From Micrasema longulum (Eukaryota; Arthropoda; Insecta; Trichoptera; Brachycentridae): a stretch of 64,000 nt of DNA. The translations under genes were made by a program, and so were the position numbers. The notes beneath the pieces were generated by a model. It was given only the letters and a program-made list of their open reading frames with translations. It ran no database searches and was not told the origin of the DNA. Shown here piece by piece: positions 21,628 to 33,051 of the stretch; position 1 is the stretch's first letter, and every line of letters begins with the position of its first letter. Location: positions 124,001 to 188,000 of the forward strand of contig JAGVSM010001341.1 of assembly GCA_022494885.1 (NCBI GenBank), in the 5' to 3' direction.

Positions 21628-21775
21628 GATGAACAAACAAACAAACAAACCATCTCGCCGTTTCCCCGTAGGGGTAGGCAGAAAGGATAGAACGCCATAA
21701 CACTCTATCTTGGCATACAGACCTCGCTTCCTCTACATTCATACATCTTCTTATGCACGCACGCCGGGAATGATG
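21628..21775 (-). mobile_element. RTE-like LINE, extreme 3' end
   Basis: AAACCATCTCGCCGTTTCCC, then GGGGTAGGCAGAAAGGATAG and CGCTTCCTCTACATTCATAC. This is the same 3' end as at 56470 and 62760. It is preceded by (CAAA)n on the tail side. About 145 bp, severely 5'-truncated. Confidence 0.85.
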
Positions 21776-21779
21776 ATGA

Positions 21780-22250
21780 ATTGTTAATAATAGTGAACAA
21801 AAACTCTGGTAACATAAACTCTGTTAGAAACCATTGCGAAACTCGCAAAACATGGAGTTTTTTTTCTTTTAAATTATGAAGTTTCTTGTATTTTTACGTA
21901 ACAATAATGACACGAATAAGCATTAAAATAATTATAATGTAACTTAGAATTTTCAGAAATTGCTTAGAAATTATTCTAGATAATTTATTGTCAAAAAACT
22001 GTTAGTATATAAAAAAAAAATTTACTTAAAAACGTTAAATTGCTAAAAACAAAATTTACTTCTATCAAAAATTTAAAATCAAATTTCAGTTTTTATTCAA
22101 ATTCGTTCAGAGCAGGTTTCGTCATTCTGCGAATCAACTGTTTTTTAATATACACGAGTCAGAGCGAGTTTTGTAACTTATCTGAATATTTAATTTGATA
22201 TTTCAATATAATGGTCTATTTTACATTTTTGCATATTTTTTTTTGCACCA
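21780..22250. other. no gene recognised
   Basis: AT-rich, without a recognisable element. Confidence 0.45.
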
Positions 22251-22254
22251 CAAC

Positions 22255-22418
22255 AGGCCAGGAGGCCTAATTACAGTGGTGAATTACATCACAGAGCACC
22301 CAGGCTTGAGAAAAATCACATTTTAATTTTTGTGTTCTCACCGGGAATCGAACCCGGAACCTTCCGTGCGTGAGTCAAGCGTCTTGACCACTACACCACG
22401 GAGGCCGCCGTATACGGT
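22255..22418 (-). mobile_element. tRNA-derived SINE, family 2
   Basis: Well preserved on the minus strand: A box GGTGTAGTGGTCAAGACGC, perfect B box GGGTTCGATTCCC, body TCTCAAGCCTGGGTGCTCTG and GGCCTCCTGGCCTGTTGTGG. It gives the family's tRNA-like head most clearly. Confidence 0.9.
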
Positions 22419-22684
22419 TGTGTATTTATTAAAAAATAGTTTAGAGGCTTCTTTCGGGTAAAAAATCTTCATTGGGAAATCGAGTAGAAATTAGATAACC
22501 TATACCATCATGGTGTATTAGTTTTTGCGTTTGCCTGACATTAAATAAATACATACAATTTTTTAAAAATTAAAATACAATAAATATCAATCCAATCTAC
22601 GTTATTTAATCGTGCAGTGTAGATTTTTTCCATGGTGTGAAATAGGCCAATGGAGCATGATTTGTGGCTCACAGACTTATTACT

Positions 22685-22960
22685 TTACAGACTTACAAAA
22701 ACAAAAAAACACAATTCCCTCGTGTCCTTTAAAATTCTTCCAGAGCGGGTTTGGTAAAATCTAATAAGACTTACACCAAATAAGTCCAGATCCTTTCTCG
22801 ATTTTACAATACGAGGAAACCTACGAAAAGCAGGAAGATCGATCCCAAAGAACTTAAGGTTTTGCGAAGAATCGACTAATGTACACATTTTATTCATTAG
22901 GGAATAAAAACCCGAGTTACTATTAAAAGATTTGATGTATAGCAAATTCTGACTTTTGGT
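22685..22960 (-). mobile_element. LINE 3' fragment (reverse transcriptase C-terminus)
   Basis: The minus frame ends with FRRFPRIVKSRKDLDLFGVS, like RLCRIINSRQDLDFFGLSLQ at 43251-43634 and the worn copy at 3780-4140. Same LINE family, 5'-truncated. Confidence 0.68.
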
Positions 22961-22964
22961 GACA

Positions 22965-23688
22965 CGGTAACATAAAAAGAGATTGATTGCAACAGTGATG
23001 TGACATCACTTTTAGCACGAAGTATTTTGACAATGCATATAAGGTACATCTTCGTTCTACGTTTCTCTAATTAAGATTTATTAAGAGATTGCTCTATGCC
23101 AATGAATTAGTAATTGTCACTTTGCCACTTTTTCACAAAACGGTACCGCATAGATTCGAAATGGTCAAAATGAGTCCAATTGAGTGGGGACATTGCAGAA
23201 GCACATTCTTGCCGAGGACGAACGAATGAGAAGTAAAAAGTTTTTAAGGTATTATGAATGAATTATACCTAATGTAATTAAATTCATCATTCCCGGATTA
23301 GTGTGGATTTGCTCGCAATTCGAGAGGGGATGGAAATGTCTATTAGATAAACTGCCTAGTAATAATTTATTGTGGGGTCCGTAATTAGAATTTCTTCATC
23401 TTTTCCCGTTTGCCTTTGTTTTACCGGTTTCCCCGACAATACATTATGATATTATGCTGCCGCTATCCAAGCCAGGAAATTTTGTTGGATTTACAGGGAT
23501 TAAGGATTTTTTATACATTTAATAAAATTAAATCCCTCGTACTTAATTACGGTTGATACATTCATGAAAAATAAAAGAGGAAAAATGTTATTCCTTCGAA
23601 TAACCGTTCTGTGCTAACACTGTTTATTTATGTACGATGGACATTTTCATAGTTTACTGGATATATTTTTAATTTAAAAAAAAATATC
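22965..23688. other. no gene recognised
   Basis: Unique AT-rich sequence; no ORF or repeat match seen. Confidence 0.45.
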
Positions 23689-23689
23689 C

Positions 23690-24883
23690 CAACCGTGTCA
23701 CCAGACCTTGCACCATCGATATCTTAATATAAACTCTAAGAAACATTTGCGGGCAGTCAAATTTTCTGACAGTTCTCCGACACTGGCTGAAATAAAAATC
23801 GCCGTGTCGAACATGAAAAATGGAACGGCTCCAGACGTTGACAAAATACACCCGGAATTTTTAAAAAGCAGCATCACTGACATTGTTGGCCCTTTACACC
23901 AACTAATGACTAAGGTGTGGGAATAAGAGAAGGGCCCGAGAGACTGGGTAAATGGGGAGATCATCGCGTTGCACAAGAAGGGTGATCCATTAAACGGTAA
24001 TAACTATCATGGCATCACGCTACTTAGCGTACCTGGAAAAGTACTTGCATATAATGTAATACTGCAGAGTTCGAGGACCCATTATGCGAGTATTGAGGGA
24101 GAACCAGGCGGGTTTCTCACCTGGTAAGCCATGCGCGGATTATATCCATAACATACGCTGTATTCTATGGGAGAACAAAAAGCTAAATAGTTGCTTGGCT
24201 ATGTGCTTCGTGTATTACAAAAAAGCATTTGATAGTCCGCACAGACTGACACCCTGGAAAAAACTAGAATTATATGGAGTGCTTTTCACTGAAGTAGCGA
24301 ATGCCGAATCAGAATCAGAATCAACGATGTTGTCACAGATTGGTTTGAGGTCACCACCGGAGTTCATCAAGGTTGCGTCCTTGCACCGTTCCTTTTTATA
24401 ATCCTCATGAACTTTATCCTAAGGAAGTCAATTCCACTTGATTGAGGCATATCCATATCCTCCTCCAAAAAACTCTGCGGCCTAGAGTATGCCGATGCTG
24501 CGGTTATAATTGACGATTCAGTCACGGGTCTTCAGGCCACTGTAGATAGCCTAACAAACTCCCTATGCATGGGTTTAAATATAAACATCGGAAAAATCGA
24601 TGTTTTAATTTACTGTGTAACATTTCATACCGTGATTGCTAAAGTTCCCTGATTCTGTCAGACCAAATCATCAAAAGGATCGAGAGTTTCAAACATCTGG
24701 GAGTTTATGTTACGGAAAATGGGAGCTTTCAAAAAGAACTGGGAGTGCGGCTAGGAATAGCAGGCGCCACATTCAACAGTATGAGGGCTGTCTGGAGATC
24801 GGATATTTACTCAGTGAAAACCTAATGCCGCCTATATAACGCTTGCATAACACCTATGAGTTTTGAGTATAAAAAAAGGAGCC
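23690..24883 (+). pseudogene. decayed LINE reverse transcriptase
   Basis: Several frames together follow the order of a non-LTR reverse transcriptase: NMKNGTAPDVDKIHPEFLK (fingers, normally 'GPDGI'), WVNGEIIALHKKGD, an 'N.AGFSPGKPCADYI' segment, YYKKAFDSPHR (palm motif A), TTGVHQGCVLAPFLF (motif B), and EYADAAVIIDD (motif C). Motif A normally has D where this has the first Y, and motif C is normally YADD; here it is YADA. Both catalytic aspartates are gone and many stops and shifts are present. A MITE-C copy follows at 24884. The clade is uncertain, and the C-terminal part is related to 28475-28850. Confidence 0.8.
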
Positions 24884-25487
24884 CAGGGCCCCGATTACAA
24901 TGGGAAATAAACAGAGTTATCTTTAATTATCTATGAAATTAAATTGAAGTTTTGCTCAAATATATGTATATTTGTACGAATATTTGAAAAAAAATGTAAT
25001 CGTACTCTATTTTTTATACAGAAAACTTAATTTGACTTTATAGACGAACTTTGAGATACCTGTGTAGTGGAATCTGTTGCGTGTGGTTATGATAATTGTA
25101 TAGAATGATTATTTTACCAATGTTTTGTTCTAAGGTGGCGGGTATAAAATAAAATATTTCAATTTGGACGTTTTGTCTGGAGTTTTATAGTGTTTTACAA
25201 CTTAATCGACATGTAATCAAATAAAATAGAACGAATGAAAACCGAACAAAACTGTTTGAAATTAGCCGTGAAAATTGAAACAATTTACGTCAAATATTAT
25301 AAGTGGGTAACAGTGTCGTTTTGAAGGCAACCGGAATCAATGGTGGTCGGCGAGGGTCCGTTTGAAGTTTCCGGTCGTTAGCGCCGTGTTGCGTCTCTGT
25401 GTTGGCAGGCTTGTCACCTGGAGTTTGATGTTTCCAGTGTTGCAAGTGCCCCATACCTGCTAACTTCCCATTGTAATACGGGCCCAG
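24884..25487 (+). mobile_element. MITE family C, copy 1
   Basis: Ends CAGGGCCCCGATTACAATGG and CCCATTGTAATACGGGCCC are inverted repeats of about 20 bp. About 600 bp, no ORF. It begins where the decayed reverse transcriptase stops, so it probably inserted there. A second copy at 47706-48135 shares the left end and the word TTGAAGTTTT. Confidence 0.72.
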
Positions 25488-25529
25488 GTTTACATATAAA
25501 TAGTTTTAGATTATCCTATGTAAACCTGT

Positions 25530-25552
25530 AACTACTACTACTACTACTACCA
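25530..25552. repeat. (ACT)n microsatellite
   Basis: ACTACTACTACTACTACT run next to the RTE 3' end. It is plausibly the tail repeat of that LINE. Confidence 0.7.
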
Positions 25553-26356
25553 TCATGCCATTTCCCCGTAGGGTTAGGCAGAGAGAATGGACCACCATAC
25601 TCGTCTATCCTGGCATATATTCCTAGCTTCTTCCACATTCCTACATCTTGTCATACATGCCCTTCGGTTCTGTCTACTTTTAAAATGACCAGACTTAAGA
25701 TTTTGGTTTATCTGATCATGCCACGTCTTCCTTGGTCGTCCTCGTCTCCCGTTACCGTTTATTTTCACCAAATATACTTGTTTTACCATTCTTTTGTCGT
25801 CTATCCGTTCTACGCGACCAAACCATCTCAGAGCTGCTTTCTTAATCTTATCAATTATCCTTGACTCAGATTTACACTCTCGCCTGATTTAATCATTTGT
25901 AATCCTGTCATACATTGATTTCCCATACATTTGTCTAAGTGATCGCATTAAATCGGGTTCACTCGGCTTTCAAACTTCCTTTGATAGTTCTATGTTTCAC
26001 TTCCATACGTAGTGTTGGGACTAAAACTCTGTTGTGCACTGCCAGTTTAGCTTCGATTGACATATGTTTATTAGCAATTACTGCGCTTAGTGCTCTGTTC
26101 ATTTTATTGCCAGTATTCACTCTCCTTTCAACATTTTTTTCTACTATTCTATCTCTTGAAAACATACTTCCCAGATACACAAATTCTTCTACTGGTTCGA
26201 GACATTCATTGTTTACATTTATTATGCAGTCAGTAACCTCACTTTCCCTTTCAAATACCATCACGTTTGACTTACATTCGTTTATCGCCAATTCGCTCTC
26301 CAGGCATACATCATACATTCTAGAGACTATTTGTTGCAAATCATCCCGTTGATGGA
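25553..26356 (-). pseudogene. RTE-like LINE, 3' part of the reverse transcriptase
   Basis: Two minus frames cover the thumb and C-terminal domain: 25959-26339 (QQIVSRMYDVCLESELAIN..., FVYLGSMFSRD, LVPTLRMEV) and 25574-25789 (GRRGRPRKTWHDQINQNL, RRACMTRCRNVEEARNIC). The 'GRPRKTW' motif is characteristic of this insect LINE group. Frameshifts and at least one stop separate the pieces. The 5' end is cut at about 26356; the 3' end joins (ACT)n. Confidence 0.85.
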
Positions 26357-26359
26357 TAG

Positions 26360-27148
26360 ATTTGACTATCCGAAACCACTAGTGTTTATTTGATAATCTC
26401 ATGCGTGGTAAAAAGTCCATTCATAATTTTATCGTATCGTCCACAAAGCAAATGCTGAAACTATAAATAATATAGATATTAGATACCATAAATGCCAGAG
26501 TTTATTACTATTTAATGTGATAAGAATTTTATTAATTAAAGGAATAAGTCGTGAGGGGTTGAAATATGGGTCGGTTGTACTCTGTTCAGTCCAAAGTGCT
26601 CTTCCACACTTAATATGAGGGTAATTAACTAGACCCTGTGGTGCGGATTCGTGAGCGTCAGTTATGTTCACATAATAATATAACTATAAATTATTTACTA
26701 TGTGAAACTCAAATTGCCCGGAAAAATGGGTGCCAGACGATATCCGGATATGCAGAAATCCGGATAATTATCTGGATAACCCATTAAATTAAGGCATTTT
26801 TAAAAAGAAATCGCAAAATTTACAAGATTACTTTTTTATTGCTTTTGAAATAAAACGGCGAATTGGAATCGCATTCAAAACTTTTCGAATTAAAGAAGAA
26901 CTTGAAGAATTGAATAACGCCCGGCCGACAATGCCCTTTTTTTATTTGATATTATAAACATTCCTTTATTTTTTATTTCCTGATATTCTCTGGCATCCGG
27001 ATATTTTTTATTTTTTTAAATTTAAATCTTAAAGTAGGGCACACATATCATACATATTGTTATGTGTGTTTTAATAATAACATTGCAAATATATTTAATT
27101 TATAAATTGTTTATCACATATGTCTTGACCATTATTTTAAATTTTGAT
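26360..27148. other. no gene recognised
   Basis: AT-rich. It contains repeated words ATCCGGATA at about 26740-26780 and 26995, in direct orientation, which might be the ends of an old DNA element. Confidence 0.3.
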
Positions 27149-27149
27149 A

Positions 27150-27545
27150 TGTTTTTTTATTCATAAATATTTTTTTCCATTTCGTAATACTTTTTAATTG
27201 CTTTAAATAAAATTGAATTTTGTGACTTTGCCCTTTTCCTAAATTGATGTCTAATTTTGTTCTTTTCTTTAGTATTGTGATCGTGTTCATGCTGGTTCCG
27301 ATCAATTTTTTTCCAAAATTCTGTTTTTTTATTAGAGTTTATAATTTTATGAACAAATATCATTATATTGTAAAATATTCTTTGTTTATATGTTAAAGAT
27401 TTCATTTCATTTACCATCGACTTTACCCTCGTGTATCTGTTTTTTTTCTAAAGGCTTTATTTTGTAATACAGTTAGTTTATCTATGTTTTCTTTGTTTGA
27501 TAAAAATAAAATGCTACTACAGTAGTTAACGTGTGGTTCAATAAT
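27150..27545 (-). mobile_element. LINE 3' fragment (reverse transcriptase thumb and C-terminus)
   Basis: Minus strand: IIEPHVNYCSSILFLSN, then LTVLQNKAFR, then MKSLTYKQRIFYNIMIFVHK and a tail with KKYYEMEKN. This is the thumb and C-terminal region of a CR1/jockey-type enzyme. It meets a SINE at 27546. Confidence 0.68.
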
Positions 27546-27705
27546 TGCTTTACACTAGAATATTTCATAGTACCTGGTATCTGAAGCGAAATACTGATTA
27601 TCTTGCCTTCATGTTACAAAAAAGATAAAGACATGCTGCGATTGGTGTACAGCCAGTGTCCTATGCACCATAAGGAGCGGAAAGGGAATAATGAATTGAT
27701 ACAAG
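27546..27705 (+). mobile_element. SINE family 3, 3' part
   Basis: TTACACTAGAATATTTCATA, ACATGCTGCGATTGGTGTAC and GAGCGGAAAGGGAATAATGA match the body and tail of the family-3 SINE. The tRNA-like head is absent (5' truncation). Confidence 0.8.
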
Positions 27706-27854
27706 TTTCAAGTATTGTGTTTTTAAATGCTGTTCCTCTCGAAAAAAGAGGCAAGCTTTTGTGCTCGGAGAAGGACTTATACTGAATTTTCACTAATGAT
27801 ATGAAAGAATTTATATTATAATAAAATTCTTGAAAATTTATTTAATTTTTTTTT

Positions 27855-28047
27855 TCCACATCCACTCCTAAGTGGAGTATGTGGGTATCACCAGACGCCC
27901 CTAGAAGACCCTATCGCTGGCTACCACTCTCGCCTCCTCCCACGCCAATCTCGCGTCCTGTAGTTCCACCGAATAAAGTCAAAATATCGTCATCGACGGC
28001 CTTCTAGAATAGCGGGAGCCCGCTGGTGAGAAGAGACAACTTTTTTT
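27855..28047 (-). mobile_element. LINE C-terminal end, GC-richer
   Basis: On the minus strand: GTGGGAGGAGGCGAGAGTGG and GATAGGGTCTTCTAGGGGCG. This resembles 42680-42750 (plus), where it encodes GLTWQEARILASNRVSWGR, the end of an RTE-like enzyme. A poly-A-like tail lies at 27850. Confidence 0.65.
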
Positions 28048-28049
28048 AT

Positions 28050-28475
28050 TTTTTATTTTTTTTATTTGAAAATTTATTTATAAACCCTTACGGATTATTA
28101 CATTCATATTACATAAAATAATATATACATTTTTCATTTATACTCTGTTGTTCAAGATAATATTTTTTACGTCTTTTGAAAAGTTTGTCTGAGTCTTTTG
28201 TTTAGTTTTGTCTGGTAGTTTATTGTATAATTTCAGTCCCTGGTTCATTGGTCTTGATTGTCCTTGTCTTGTTTTAAAAAGTTGTTTATGGTATTTGTCT
28301 GATATTCTCGTATTATGTCCATGTTGACTACAATTTTTTACTAGTTTTAGTTCTTCGTCTACAATTACATTAGTGGCTAATTTATGGATAAATTTGAATG
28401 ATTCTAGTTGAAAAAGTTTAGGTTTAGGTTCTCCTGAGGCATGCGCAGCACGTGTCCAAGCGAGGTCTACCACCG
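28050..28475 (-). mobile_element. LINE 3' fragment (reverse transcriptase C-terminus)
   Basis: Minus frame 28138-28473: FQLESFKFIHKLATNVIVD, HGHNTRISDKYHKQLFKTR, MNQGLKLYNKLPDKTK. 'H.HNTR' and 'G.KLYNKLP' are the typical C-terminal motifs of CR1/jockey-type enzymes. The 3' tail is A-rich at 28030-28060. 5'-truncated. Confidence 0.78.
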
Positions 28476-28852
28476 CATCCTCAAACCGCTCGTTATTGGA
28501 GGCTGCTGCGTCCGTTCTCGGGCTTCAATGTTAGCAATGAAATCGAACCACCTTATGCCTAATATTTTCTTCAAGCACTTACTCTCAAAACTCAGAAGTT
28601 TAGTGTGTTGAGTGTTGGTAAGGTGCCAAGATTCACTCATATAGTAGTACTGGCATTATACAAGAGTTGAATAATTGGCATTTCGTTTTGACCGAGTATG
28701 CATAGTCTGGAACTCAGACAACACGCACCGTGTTAAAAGTTGCTCTAGCAGTTCCTAGGCGGGTTGCGAGCTTTTTATGCGTTCTGACATTCTCGGTTAT
28801 GTGACTTCCTAAGTATTTCAAGCCTTTAACTTTTTTTATCCTTTGCCCATTC
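28475..28852 (-). pseudogene. decayed LINE reverse transcriptase, C-terminal
   Basis: Minus strand: LKYLGSHITENVRTHKKLAT, RLGTARATFNTVR, then broken frames. It resembles 24690-24830 (ESFKHLGVYVTENGSFQKEL, RLGIAGATFNS). Same old LINE family as 23690-24883. Confidence 0.65.
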
Positions 28853-28894
28853 TTTTAGAGAGGATATTGATATATTTATCACACTTTTAATGTA

Positions 28895-28962
28895 CATATT
28901 TTTTTTATCAATATTCCTACAGAGATGAGGTAGAATTTTTTTTCAAATTCAGGATTATCGAT
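28895..28962 (-). mobile_element. foldback flank, left of the jockey insertion
   Basis: TATCAATATTCCTACAGAGA and CAAATTCAGGATTATCGATA are the inverted equivalents of the middle of the foldback at 33052-33288. The match stops exactly where the jockey tail begins. Confidence 0.75.
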
Positions 28963-29452
28963 ATTTTATTTTATTTTATTTTATTGAAATAAACGGCACT
29001 TAGTGCCTTTTACATATTAGTTACAAATACAATTAAATATACATACATGTAAACATAGTTATAAGTAATACATAGCATTTAAAACAATATTATTAATTTA
29101 GAAAGTCTAAGAAATATAAACTATATAAAAGAATTAAATATTACCAGTTATAGAATTATCGATAAAAAAAAATAATTTGGTATTAGAGATACTTTGAACC
29201 AGTTAAAAAAATAACTAAGAAGTAAATTTTGAATAACATTAAAAATATATATAATATTTTTATATGTATTATTATTGAAAACTAATATTTAGGTAAATAG
29301 TATATGTTTATGTATAAAAGTATATAATGATGTAAAAAAATGATAAAGAGAAATATTTTTTACTTATAAATTAATTAAGAAAAGAAACGAAAAAAGAAAA
29401 AAAACACTAATAAAGAAGTTTAAATCAAATTTTTAACAAAAGTAACAAATAG

Positions 29453-30982
29453 TTACCTAGAACTATTACCAATAAAATAAAGAAGAAGAGCCGTTCTATA
29501 TGTAATAAATTTCATGTGAAATGAGTCACCAATGTCCTGGTACTTATTGCCTAGGGAGTGAAGTCTATTGATGACTGCATTTTTACCATATGATGTCGAA
29601 GTATTGTTGCCACAGTATTGGTAGGTTTGCCGAGTTGTCCTTTTCGGTACATTAAAACTAATCAGTGATAAAAGTGCAGGGGTGTCAAACATGGAATGGA
29701 TTATTTTATATAAATTTAATAAATCAGTTATAATTCTCCTGTCACTTAGTCTTAATAATTTCAAAATAAACAGTAACAAATCATAATTTAAAAATTCAAT
29801 ACTAACACCTAATTTAAAATTTATAAATCGTAAAAACTTATTTTGGACCCTTTCAATACAATATTGGTGCCTAGAATAATGAGGAGCCCAGATTGTAGAG
29901 TTGTACTCCAAAATGCTTCTTACAAGTGACGTGTACATTATTTTAAGTGCACCAATATCTTTGAAATATTTAGTGGTTCTGATAATGAAACCCAACATTC
30001 TTAGAGATCTATTACTAATGCTATTAATGTGACCAATAAATGATAATTTGGTATCGAAAATAACACCTAAATCACGTATTTCGGAAACGGATAAAAGTTC
30101 AGAATTGCCAATAGAATAATTAAACATTATTGGAAACTTAGTCCTGTGAAATCTCATGATTTGGCATTTCTTTACATTTAGTTGGAGTTTATTTGTTGAG
30201 CACCACGAAAATAGTTTATTTAAGTTATGTTGGATAGTAATACAATCATCAATAGTGTTAATTACTCTAAAAATTTTCATGTCGTCAGCAAACAACAAAA
30301 CTTCGACACCATCAAATATGTCAACAATATCGTTGATAAAATAGTTAAAAAGTATCGGACCCAAATGGGATCCTTGCGGGACTCCACTAGTCGCCTCAAT
30401 GGTACTGGATGTGGTGTCACAAATTTTTACTGCCAATGATCTACCACTTAGGTAACTCTGAAACCATTTTAAAATCGATCCACAGAAACCCAACTTGGAT
30501 AACTTATCGATCATGATTCTATGGTTCACCTTATCAAACGCTTTAGAGAAATCTGTATACACTGAATCCACTTGTTTACGTAAATTAAAAGAGTTCATAA
30601 TAACATTTTCATATATAATAAGATTAGTCAGTGTTGATTTTGAAGGCATAAAACCGTGTTGATTTGGAATTATTATTTGATTGACAATTGAAGACATTTT
30701 TTGCAAAATTATTTTTTCGAAGAGCTTTGGTATTGCAGATTGTATACAAATCGGTCTATAATTTGTGAAATCACATTTATCCCCACTTTTATGTATAGGT
30801 GTTAAGAAAGCAGACTTCCAATACTGGGGAAAATGTCCTTCACATAGCGACTTATTGTAGATTATATACAAGGGATATGCAAGGAAGTCAACACACTTTT
30901 TTAACAGTATTGTAGGTATTTTGTCAGGACCATAACTACACTTAGAAACTAGTTTTTGAATACTGTTTCTTATGTCAATCAA
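29453..30982 (-). pseudogene. jockey-like ORF2, reverse transcriptase part
   Basis: About 509 open codons. It begins in the fingers (SKCSYGPDKIPTILLKK; FLTPIHKSGDK..NYRPI), then HGFMPSKST, motif A YTDFSKAFDKVNH, motif B TSGVPQGSHLGPILF, motif C LLFADDMKIF, the thumb (RDLGVIFDTKLSF, SLVRSILEYNSTIW) and a C-terminal tail to LLYFIGNSSR. All palm residues (D in motif A, DD in FADD) are present, so this part still looks enzymatically intact. It would copy the element RNA at a nicked target (target-primed reverse transcription). It is open only because the ATG-less start at 30982 is a frameshift scar; upstream frames are broken at about 31000 and 31125. Confidence 0.9.
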
Positions 30983-31114
30983 TTTGAATATGAGATAATT
31001 GTATATTTATATTACTGCTTAAGTTGGTTACATAGTTAGTATTGTTGGTATTATTATTAGTTGTATCATCATAGACACTCTTGAAGAAGTCACTAAATAG
31101 ATTAACTATATCTG

Positions 31115-32308
31115 TTAAGTTACTACCAGTTTTACGGAATAATACATAAAATTAGGTAAATTTGTACTGTCATTTTTGAGGGATTTTGAATAATCAAAAA
31201 TTTTTTTAACATTATTTTTTAAAGAATCCTCGATAGTTTTTATGTAATTGTTGTAACAAATTGTATTTTTTTTATTGCAGTCTTTTCTTAAAATATTAAA
31301 TCTATCAAAATCTGACCAAGATCTGGATTCTTTGTAAGTTTTGTGTGCAGATTTCTTCATGTATATTAAATTAATTAAATCTTTATCATACCATATTGGG
31401 AATGATAATGTTCTTACTTTTGAGATTGGCACATGAGATTCTATAGCAGTATTTAAAATATTATAAAAGCTAACAATGGTATCTTCTAAATTATTTTCAT
31501 TTAAAAATGTCCAGTTCACTTCCGAAAAAAAAGTACACATATTGTCATAATTTGCCTTGTTAAAATTACGAAAAAATTTCGATGTTGGATCGTTCTGATT
31601 CTTCAGCATATGCAAATCAATATTTATGTCAAGAATAGGGTGATGTTTATCCTGAGGAACAATTTCTTCGATAGACTTGTGCACAGAAACAGACACATCA
31701 CTACAAAAAACTAAGTCTAAAATACGATTATGATAATTTGTTATATTATTCAATTGTTTTAAGTTAAGGAAAAAAGCCATTTCCACAATAGTTTTTTCTC
31801 GATCCGACAAGTCATTGCAGTTTGGGATTTGTCCAAATTCATTATCTAATATCTCCCACTGAATGTTAGAAAGATTGTAATCCCCCATGAGTATGAATTT
31901 AGCATCAGGATATAAAAATTTCAAGCGCTCAACTTCATCGGTATGGTTTTGATACACTGATAAATCAGATAATGGTGGAATATAAACGCAACCCAATACA
32001 ATTTTTGACCAGTTTAAACTAATTAACACGAAAATATGCTCGACATTTTTGCAGATTGTTTTAAGTTTTCTAGAAACATATTTCTTATTAACTGACACTA
32101 AAACACCACCTCCTCTTGTTTTGGGGCTTGTCGACTTGTTCCTGTCCAAACGGTAAGTATTGAATGAAGATAACCCGAGTTCTGCCGTGTTGATGTCCGG
32201 ATATAGCCAGGTTTCTGTGAAGATTAGGATATCTTGTAATAGAGTGGGGGCAATTCTTGAGAAATCTGTTACTTTGTGCACATTCCTCTTAAATTTTGGT
32301 ATATACAT
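31115..32308 (-). pseudogene. jockey-like ORF2, endonuclease part
   Basis: About 397 open codons of an AP-type (EEP) endonuclease: DILIFTETWL, RLDRN..., GGGVLVSVNKK, VLGCVYIPP, ILMGDYNLSNIQW, ILDLVFCSDVSV and DKHHPILDINI. These correspond to the usual ETW, YIPP, GD.N, LDL and SDH motifs. In the last one SDH has become DKHH. The first motif, NLRGMCTK, lies in another frame just upstream (near 32285), so the start is shifted. The end (KLVVT stop) is also a frameshift; the linker continues in the neighbouring frame. The role would be nicking the target DNA. Confidence 0.88.
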
Positions 32309-32327
32309 TGAAGTTCTAATTGTTGGT

Positions 32328-32696
32328 TTAGTTTTTTGGTACAGTTGAGACGATTTTGGGTAAGGAATTTATATATTTAATTGTTAGATTTGCCTCTCCC
32401 TTATTGATTCTTGATTCCAATTCCTTTCTAAGTTCTGTCAAATATATTCTCTGTTTTGTTGTAAGATCCGATTTCAAGTTCAATCCGTTAGGTACTTTTG
32501 ATTTAAGCCTTAGCAGTCGTTTAGCTTGTAAAGAATCCCGAAATTTGACTTTAATAGGTCTGCACACATCCGGTCGGTACTGCCCCAACCTGTAAATTTT
32601 TATGATGTCACCGCTGGAAACCGGTTCAATGTTATGGATCATTTGTGTAGTGCTTTTGGCATCATCTTCAATTCTTTTTGTTAGGGTAAGTGCCAT
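32328..32696 (-). pseudogene. jockey-like ORF1 remnant
   Basis: 122 codons: VSSGDIIKIYRLGQYRPD, RPIKVKFRDSLQAKRLLRLKS, then a KQRIYLTELRKELESRI segment. This is the RRM-like and basic C-terminal end of a LINE ORF1 protein (RNA chaperone of the transposition particle). The N-terminal half, which normally holds a coiled coil or zinc fingers, is missing. It stops 20 bp before ORF2. Confidence 0.65.
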
Positions 32697-32735
32697 ACTT
32701 TCCGGTGAATTGTATATAATGACATTTTTAGAGCG

Positions 32736-32832
32736 TTCTACAGGGCTTATGACCTGTCATTGGCTGGGTTGAGTGGCCACTTTACGTTTTACAACATTCC
32801 CCATTCCGCTTATTAGCGAATATCGACACAGG
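32736..32832 (+). mobile_element. foldback flank, right of the jockey insertion
   Basis: GAGCGTTCTACAGGGCTTAT, GACCTGTCATTGGCTGGGTT and GAGTGGCCACTTTAC, i.e. a foldback arm beginning at the jockey 5' end. With 28895-28962 it defines the insertion site. Confidence 0.78.
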
Positions 32833-33051
32833 TACCATTTTGATTCTTGTATATATCTTATTAAATGAGAAACCATTCACTAGCGTGTTGGAGCACCATC
32901 TATGTATTGATATTGAAGTTAAGTATTTTTAATTAGCATATTACTTTATTTTATGTATTTAAGACTTTTCCGAGTTAAATTAAGTACTAGTAATCGCCTG
33001 CAGATGATTCTGCAATTTATTTATACTTATATTTTGACCAGATCTTATTAC

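Larger units (their letters stand above)
28963..32735 (-). mobile_element. near full-length jockey-like LINE
   Basis: About 3.8 kb on the minus strand. Order: an ORF1 remnant (32696-32328), an endonuclease (to 31115), a reverse transcriptase (30982-29453), then a 3' UTR of about 450 bp ending in AGTGCCGTTTATTTC and (TAAAA)n. A 5'-truncated relative with the same 3' end is at 55800-56135. Both flanks are foldback sequence (28895-28962 and 32736-32830), so it inserted into one. At least three frameshifts make it non-autonomous. Confidence 0.88.

Noticed and set aside
22330..22418. Functional tRNA gene on the minus strand
   Set aside because: Good B box, but it is continuous with the family-2 SINE body found at three other places.
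26727..27010. DNA transposon bounded by ATCCGGATA words
   Set aside because: The words are in direct orientation and no terminal inverted repeat could be drawn.
30156..30439. Two plus-strand frames of 62 and 70 codons
   Set aside because: Antisense shadows of the jockey reverse transcriptase.
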